Under the pieces are notes generated by a model, which made no database searches, was not told where the DNA came from, and saw nothing but the letters and a program-made list of their open reading frames with translations. A DNA stretch of 64,000 nt from Bog-473 sp963834405 (GTDB lineage: Bacteria > Actinomycetota > Acidimicrobiia > Acidimicrobiales > RAAP-2): positions 868,001 through 932,000 of the forward strand of contig CAWIBX010000005.1 in the NCBI GenBank assembly GCA_963834405.1, in the 5' to 3' direction. Position 1 is the stretch's first letter. Each line of letters begins with the position of its first letter. Made by a program: the position numbers and the translations under genes. Below, in pieces: positions 59,392-64,000 of the stretch.

Positions 59392-61872
59392 TCAGATGTA
59401 CTCGCGTCGGCGCATGAACACGAGCGTCACCCACCCGTAAGCCGGCGGGATGTACGCCGTGCAGATCCGCTCTATGAACACCGCCGCCACCGCCTCGGTC
59501 TGGGGGATGCCGGCGGCGGTGAACCCGGCGATGAGCCCGGCCTCGACCACGCCCAGGCCGTTCGGCACCGGCACCGCGCCACCCAGCATGGCGGCGGCCG
59601 TGAGGACCACGATGATGGTGGCGAAGCTGGCGTGCTCCCCGACCGAGTGCAGGGAGGCGCCCATGCACAGGGCGATGAGCACCTGGCTCCCCAGCGATCC
59701 GGCGAGGACGGAGAACGCCTTGCGCGGCTCGGTGGCGATCTCCTTCACGTCGCTCCACATCGTGACGAGATGCGGCCGGGCTTTCTCCGTCAGCAGCCGC
59801 CGGATCCGCGGCACGAGCACCGCGATCGCGGCCGGGACCGCGACGGCCAGGATGATCGCGAGGACGATCCACACAGTGGTCTCGTTCCCACTTCCGGTCT
59901 CGGGCTTGTGGAAGTCGCCCACGGCGAAGGGCAGGCACACGATGAGGAGGCCGCCCTTCACCACCCAACTGGCCGTCCCGGCGATCGCCCCGGAGCTGAC
60001 GGCGGCGGTGGGATCGAGACCCTGGCGCTGGAAGAAGCGCACGCGCACGCCGAAGACGGCGGCGGTGCCGCCGACGAAGGCGGTGAAGAAGTTGGACGCC
60101 TCGAGCGCGACGCAGCGCCCGAACGGGACGACGGCCAGCACCGCACCCGTCAACGCCCAGGCGTTCGTGATCACCGGGAGCTGCCCGAGGACGAAGGCGA
60201 GGGTGACCCAGCCCCAGTCGGCGCCGCGGATGGTGCTGAGCGACTGCGACACGTCGGAGAGCACGCCGATGATGAGCCACAGCCCGACGAGGCTGCCCAC
60301 GAGCATCAGCAGGTTGGGCCAGCTGATCCGCTTGGGCTCCACCAGCTTCGGGACCTCCACCCCGAACGCTTCCGCCAGCGCCTCGCGCAACGAGGTCAGC
60401 AAACCCTTCTGTGCGCGCGCCAAGCGGTTGGTCGACGCGCTCAGGGTCGACCGCTGCAGGTGAGGCAGCAGGGCGGTCACCGCCTCCTCGTCCAACACGT
60501 TCCGCGCGGCGGCCACCGTCCGCTCCACGCCGACGACGACCGCGGCAGCCGCCACCGCAGCGGCCAGGTCGCGGTCCGTGCGTTTGGCCGGAGCCGACGA
60601 CGAGGCGCGCCGGAAGTCGCGCAGAAGTGCGCCGGTCGCGGTGGACACCACGGCGTCGGGGCTGAGGGAGCCGTGGGCGATGCCGGCGTGGCGCAGCACG
60701 CGCACGGAACGCAGCAACCCGTCGAGGTCGTGGTCGCTCACCTGCTCGGCGTCCAGCTCGGCCAGCCGCGTCCCTGCGGGCAGGCGCGTGACGAGGGCGG
60801 CGTCGCGGCTGGGTCCGCAGCGCCCCGCGGCGACGACCTCGGGCACCAACACGCCGGCGTGGCCGGCCAGGAACGTGAGGTAGGCCTCGTGCTCCACCTG
60901 CTGCTGGCGGTTCAGGGTGAGCGTCGGGCCCGAGTCGCGGAAGACGCAGAAGCGCCACACCTTGCGCAGCCACTGCGCGTCGGCGGCGTCGCGGCCGTAG
61001 ACGGAGAGCTCGAGACGCCGGCCCTGGGCGTCGCGCCCCGTGAAGTCCTCGACGCCCCACTCCTGGCGTTCGGCGGCCGTCAGGTCGCGCACGTCGACGC
61101 GCAGGTCGCGCACGGCGTCGGTGACCTCGGCGGCGGACGGGAGCCCGTCCGGCGACCCCGTGACGAGATGACAGGCCGCGGCCACGCCCCAGCCGAGGGC
61201 GACGGCGGCGATCACGTTGACCGGCAGGCCGTAGCCGTCGACGATCGCGGCGAGCGAGGCCAGGGCGATGAGAAGCCCCACCACGCGGTGCAGCGGCCGG
61301 CTCAGGTAGGGGAGCGCGGTGAGCGCCACGGCGATCGCGACCGCGAGCTGGGTCACGGGGAAGCGGGTGTCGAAGCCGGCCAGCTCCGGGATGGGCGGAC
61401 GCCCCGCGGCCGGGCCGAGCACGGCGTCGAAGATGAGGCAGACCCCCAGCGTCGCCACGCCGGCGATGGCCATGTGGCGCACCGCTGCGAGCCGGGGCAC
61501 GAAGAGGCCGAGGAGGACCAGACCGACGATGACCCCGAGCGACCCGAGGAACCACAGCGCAGTGAAGAGCCAGTGCACGCCGGTCGGCGCCGGCGCCACG
61601 AGCGTCGCCAGGTGCACCTCGAACGCGGTGTTGGCCCGCGCCAGCGGGATGCACACGGCGACGATCACGACGGCTGCGCCCAGTCGCACCGCGTCGGACG
61701 CCCGGCGGCGGATGGTGCCCCCGCCGTGCGGGCCGAGCACCGAGGCGCGGGCCCGCGGAAGCCAGCGGCGGCGCACCGGACCCGGCGGGGGACCCTCGAC
61801 CTCGACGTCGACCTCGGGTACCTCGCTGAGAGCTGGGCTGACGTCCCGTTCCAGCGAGTCCATCGGCGTCAT
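59392..61872 (-). CDS. MprF/AglD-like flippase-fold membrane protein with pseudokinase domain
   Basis: About 826 residues. The N-terminal 200 hold several membrane helices in a PAP2-like arrangement (GLPVNVIAAVALGWG). Residues about 230-500 are kinase-like (WRFCVFRDSGPTLTLNRQQQVEHEAYL) but the catalytic loop reads HGSLSPDAVV and the DFG region DFRRA, so it is probably inactive. The last 330 residues are the LPG-synthase TM region (ALEASNFFTAFVGGTAAVFGVRVRFF ... GAVPVPNGLGVVEAGLIAGFTAAGIP). Likely moves or modifies a lipid. ATG 61872 is chosen; ATG 61863 is close. Confidence 0.78.
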   Translation of the reverse strand: MTPMDSLERDVSPALSEVPEVDVEVEGPPPGPVRRRWLPRARASVLGPHGGGTIRRRASDAVRLGAAVVIVAVCIPLARANTAFEVHLATLVAPAPTGVHWLFTALWFLGSLGVIVGLVLLGLFVPRLAAVRHMAIAGVATLGVCLIFDAVLGPAAGRPPIPELAGFDTRFPVTQLAVAIAVALTALPYLSRPLHRVVGLLIALASLAAIVDGYGLPVNVIAAVALGWGVAAACHLVTGSPDGLPSAAEVTDAVRDLRVDVRDLTAAERQEWGVEDFTGRDAQGRRLELSVYGRDAADAQWLRKVWRFCVFRDSGPTLTLNRQQQVEHEAYLTFLAGHAGVLVPEVVAAGRCGPSRDAALVTRLPAGTRLAELDAEQVSDHDLDGLLRSVRVLRHAGIAHGSLSPDAVVSTATGALLRDFRRASSSAPAKRTDRDLAAAVAAAAVVVGVERTVAAARNVLDEEAVTALLPHLQRSTLSASTNRLARAQKGLLTSLREALAEAFGVEVPKLVEPKRISWPNLLMLVGSLVGLWLIIGVLSDVSQSLSTIRGADWGWVTLAFVLGQLPVITNAWALTGAVLAVVPFGRCVALEASNFFTAFVGGTAAVFGVRVRFFQRQGLDPTAAVSSGAIAGTASWVVKGGLLIVCLPFAVGDFHKPETGSGNETTVWIVLAIILAVAVPAAIAVLVPRIRRLLTEKARPHLVTMWSDVKEIATEPRKAFSVLAGSLGSQVLIALCMGASLHSVGEHASFATIIVVLTAAAMLGGAVPVPNGLGVVEAGLIAGFTAAGIPQTEAVAAVFIERICTAYIPPAYGWVTLVFMRRREYI

Positions 61873-61937
61873 CTTGTCGCATCCCTGGTTGAGCGCCAGG
61901 GACGCCCGCCGCGCCGAAACCTGCCCGTGCGGCCGGT

Positions 61938-62582
61938 TCAGCCGGGTCGGGTGAAGCGGGACGCGGCGGGCCCGCCCAGCCGGCCCGCCGGCACGCGGCG
62001 CCCGCAGAGGACAAGCGCGAGCACCTGGGCGGGCCCGGTCACGAGCTCGCCGCTGCCGTAGGACCACGGCAGGTCGTCGGCGCGCAGCTCCACGCCGCCG
62101 AGGTCGGTGCCGAAGACCTGCGCCAGGTCGACCGCGCCGGCGCCGGCCAGGACGCGGGCGATGCGTGCGGCGGGGACGTCGCGTCCGAGGCCGGCCGCCT
62201 CGGTGAAGTCGAGGCCGTGGATCACGCAGTGGGTCAACGCGCCCTGGGCGCCGCCGCCGGGAGGCTCCCAGGCGTGCAGCGCGTCGGAGCGCAGGTCCGC
62301 CAGCAACTCGGCTGTGGCGCGGGCGCCGTCGCGCGCCGCCACCGCGTTTGACATGGTGGTGAAATCGCCACCCGCGGCCTGCATCTCCGCCATGAATTGG
62401 GGCCCGGTGAGACGGGCGGGCATCGTCATGTGGGCCACGACTTCCCGGGTCCGCCATCCCTCGCAGAGCGACGGCATGTCCCAGACGGCGGTCGGTGCGG
62501 CCTCGAGCAGGTCGGCCAGGGTGCGGAACTCGTCTGCGATCTCCTCGGCCAGGTTCATCTCGGTTCCGGTGGTGCCGGTCAT
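61938..62582 (-). CDS. DinB-like mycothiol-dependent maleylpyruvate isomerase family protein
   Basis: 214 residues of TIGR03083 type: LADLLEAAPTAVWDMPSLCEGWRTREVVAHMTMPARL, and HCVIHGLDFTEAAGLGRDVP. The metal-site His of the DinB fold are visible (VVAHM, THCVIHGLD). AGAGGAAG precedes ATG 62582. Actinomycete hallmark; may take part in a thiol-dependent reaction or resistance. Encoded just downstream of the SRPBCC and ArsR genes. Confidence 0.8.
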   Translation of the reverse strand: MTGTTGTEMNLAEEIADEFRTLADLLEAAPTAVWDMPSLCEGWRTREVVAHMTMPARLTGPQFMAEMQAAGGDFTTMSNAVAARDGARATAELLADLRSDALHAWEPPGGGAQGALTHCVIHGLDFTEAAGLGRDVPAARIARVLAGAGAVDLAQVFGTDLGGVELRADDLPWSYGSGELVTGPAQVLALVLCGRRVPAGRLGGPAASRFTRPG

Positions 62583-62613
62583 CGGTCTTCCTCTCTTCTC
62601 AGCGGTCGGCTCG

Positions 62614-63060
62614 TCAGCGATCGGGGTGGCGCGACAGGCCTTGGACGTAGGCGGCGAACCGGTCGAGCGAGGTCGAGAAACCGGCTTGGGCCTCGGGGGC
62701 CAGCAACGGCTCGGGCACCCGGGTCTGATGGATGTGGACCTCGGTCCGGCCGGGCCCCTCCTCCACGAACTCGATGCGCACCCGCATGCCGGAGCGCGAC
62801 TCGGTCCACGCCAGCAGCTCGGGCGGCCGCACCTCGTCGTACACGGCGCGGGTGGGGTACTCGTTGCCGTCGGCGTCGTTGACCATGACCGTCTCGAAGG
62901 CGCCGCCCGGTCGGGCGTCCACGACGATGCGCTCCCGTGGTGCACTCGTTCCGGCCGGGCCCCAGAAGTGCGTGAGGTGGTCGGGATCGACCATGCATTC
63001 GAACACGAGCTCCCGCGGCGCCGCGAAGGCGCGGCTGAACCGCAGTTCGTTCTCAGTCAT
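62614..63060 (-). CDS. SRPBCC (AHSA1-like) family protein
   Basis: 148 residues: FSRAFAAPRELVFECMVDPDHLTHFWGPAGTSAP, GGAFETVMVNDADGNEYP and GRTEVHIHQ. This small START-like fold is typically paired with an ArsR regulator, as here; the start overlaps the ArsR stop by 8 bp. Ligand unknown. Confidence 0.84.
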   Translation of the reverse strand: MTENELRFSRAFAAPRELVFECMVDPDHLTHFWGPAGTSAPRERIVVDARPGGAFETVMVNDADGNEYPTRAVYDEVRPPELLAWTESRSGMRVRIEFVEEGPGRTEVHIHQTRVPEPLLAPEAQAGFSTSLDRFAAYVQGLSRHPDR

Positions 63061-63445
63061 TGGACGTCTCCTGCGGGTCCTTCCCGCCGCGTCCGCGCGT
63101 GCGTTGCATCCGTTCGAGGTGTGCGTCGAGCTTGTCGAAGCGCTCGTCCCACAGGCGGCGCTGGGAGGTGATCCAGTCCAGGGTGCCGTCGAGCATGTCG
63201 ACCTCCAGGTGACACGGCCGGAACTGGGCGTCGCGGCCGCGCGAGATCAAGCCGCTGCGCTCCAGCACCTTGAGGTGCTTGGAGATCGCGGGCAGCGACA
63301 TGTCGAACGGGGCGGCGAGCTCGCCGACTGTGGCATCGCTCTTGGAGAGCCGGCTCACGATCGCCCGCCGGGTCGGGTCGGCCAGCGCGGCGAAGGCGGC
63401 GTTGAGCCGGTCCTCGGCCATGGTCGCCGACGCGGTGGCGGGCAC
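63053..63445 (-). CDS. ArsR-family regulator of the SRPBCC/DinB cluster
   Basis: 130 residues. Winged helix: ALADPTRRAIVSRLSKSDATVGELAAPFDMSLPAISKHLKVLERSGLISRGRDAQFR. It has no Cys metal site, like the SRPBCC-linked ArsR group. The GTG at 63445 coincides with the predicted transcription start of a consensus promoter, so the mRNA should be leaderless; ATG 63421 is an alternative. Confidence 0.86.
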   Translation of the reverse strand: MPATASATMAEDRLNAAFAALADPTRRAIVSRLSKSDATVGELAAPFDMSLPAISKHLKVLERSGLISRGRDAQFRPCHLEVDMLDGTLDWITSQRRLWDERFDKLDAHLERMQRTRGRGGKDPQETSND

Positions 63446-63480
63446 GGCCCTATTTAACCATTGAGTTAGTTAACTGTCAA
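63446..63480 (-). promoter_or_regulatory. Consensus promoter for the ArsR-SRPBCC-DinB operon, with operator-like dyad
   Basis: Minus strand: -35 TTGACA (63480-63475), 17-nt spacer, -10 TTAAAT (63457-63452), then 6 nt to GTG 63445. A TAAC-N6-GTTA dyad (63455-63468) and GTTAACTAAC in the spacer are likely ArsR operator elements. Confidence 0.75.
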
Positions 63481-63538
63481 GTTAAGTGGTGCGGCGGAGC
63501 CGGGCCGGTCCGGCGGCCGGCCGGACTACCCTCCGGCG

Positions 63539-64000
63539 ATGGCGCGCGCACCAGGCCCGAAGCGGACGGCGCTTCTGCTGATCGAGTGCCAGCGCGGCGT
63601 CGTGGGGGACCTGTCCGTGCTGCCCGACCTGGCCGCACGGGTGCGCCCGGTGCTGCAGCGGATCGGCGCGCTGGCGGCGGCGGCGCGGGCCGCGGGCGTG
63701 ACCGTCGCGCACCTGACCTACGCGCCGATGCCGGGGGGCCGTTCCACCAACCGCCGCTCGCCTATCACCAGCGGTACGGCGGCTGCGGCGGATTGGGGCC
63801 CGGAGCGTCCCGGCGCCGAGGTCGTGCCCGAGGTCGGCGTGGGACCCGACGACCTCGTGTTCGTGCGTCACCAGGGGATCTCGCCCGTCCACCGGACAGA
63901 GGTGCTCACCGTGCTGCGCAACATGGAGATCGAAGAGGTCGTGGTTGCCGGCGTTTCCACCAACCTCGCCGTGCCCCTCGTGGCGGTCGCCGCGGCCGAC
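63539..64000 (+). CDS. Isochorismatase-like cysteine hydrolase family protein, partial
   Basis: 154 codons to the right edge, from ATG 63539. TALLLIECQRGVVGD, VTVAHLTYAPMPGG, DLVFVRHQGISPVHRTEVLTVLRN and EEVVVAGVSTNLAVPLVAVAAAD give the isochorismatase fold. The catalytic residues are changed: the usual Asp is Glu (IEC), the Lys is Arg (VRHQG) and the Cys is absent (STNLAV). Probably not a standard hydrolase. The C-terminus is outside the window. Confidence 0.72.
   Translation, partial: MARAPGPKRTALLLIECQRGVVGDLSVLPDLAARVRPVLQRIGALAAAARAAGVTVAHLTYAPMPGGRSTNRRSPITSGTAAAADWGPERPGAEVVPEVGVGPDDLVFVRHQGISPVHRTEVLTVLRNMEIEEVVVAGVSTNLAVPLVAVAAAD

Noticed and set aside
61795..61825. Repeated GACCTCGACGTCGACCTCG resembling the operator
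   Set aside because: It is a run of Asp/Val/Glu codons (EVDVEVEG) near the start of the 59392-61872 gene and lacks the TTGAC/GTCAA arms.
59294..62014. 906-codon minus-strand frame overlapping the MprF-like gene
   Set aside because: Arg/Pro/Ala-rich out-of-frame shadow; the 59392-61872 frame has membrane helices and domain motifs.
58999..62061. 1020-codon plus-strand open frame
   Set aside because: Low-complexity His/Arg/Glu-rich antisense of the MprF-like gene and IS110 exon; no domain.

Overview
The window is 64 kb of high-GC DNA with the hallmarks of an actinomycete: many GTG starts, overlapping ATGA/GTGA gene junctions, promoters that appear to give leaderless mRNAs, an F420-type LLM oxidoreductase, a mycothiol-dependent-type DinB protein and abundant lipid-type CoA enzymes. 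The genus cannot be told from the sequence.

Layout. The left edge (1-537) holds the start of an IS1182-like transposase. From 0.7 to 44 kb lies a dense catabolic region: four metal-dependent amidohydrolases, an Ltp2-like thiolase fold protein with a DUF35 partner and a second, single-chain DUF35-thiolase fusion, four acyl-CoA dehydrogenase-type genes including a side-by-side pair, a CaiB/BaiF CoA-transferase, enoyl-CoA hydratases, SDRs, two aldehyde dehydrogenases (one MmsA-like), two cytochromes P450, thioesterases and a LivHM-G-F plus binding-protein transporter. The gene content fits uptake, CoA activation, beta-oxidation and retro-aldol shortening of a branched or cyclic carboxylate (terpenoid-, steroid- or side-chain-like); the actual substrate is not shown. 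From 44 to 55.5 kb are an LLM oxidoreductase, a fructosamine-kinase-like protein, hydrolases, two small secreted proteins sharing a signature, and a second complete Liv-type ABC transporter. From 55.5 to 59.4 kb is an IS110-family insertion sequence whose transposase gene is interrupted, exactly between two codons, by a 2.15-kb group II intron with a frameshifted reverse transcriptase. From 59.4 kb to the right edge are a large MprF-like membrane protein, a DinB/SRPBCC/ArsR cluster and a partial isochorismatase-like gene.

How it works together. Eight copies of a 16-bp palindrome close to TTGACrTCGACGTCAA lie in promoters of the catabolic region (near 725, 6380, 10350, 18822, 28953, 29090, 31820 and 34136) and nowhere else in non-coding DNA that I could find. 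They sit over the -10 or -35 elements in front of amidohydrolases, the thioesterase, the CoA-transferase, TesB/aldehyde dehydrogenase, the DUF35-thiolase fusion and the Liv transporter. This defines one regulon for this pathway. The repressor is not identified; the TetR gene at 26428-27144 is a positional candidate. Several of these promoters have a -10 hexamer exactly 8 nt before an ATG, implying leaderless transcripts, and at the CoA-transferase this ATG opens a 10-residue leader peptide whose stop overlaps the gene's GTG start.
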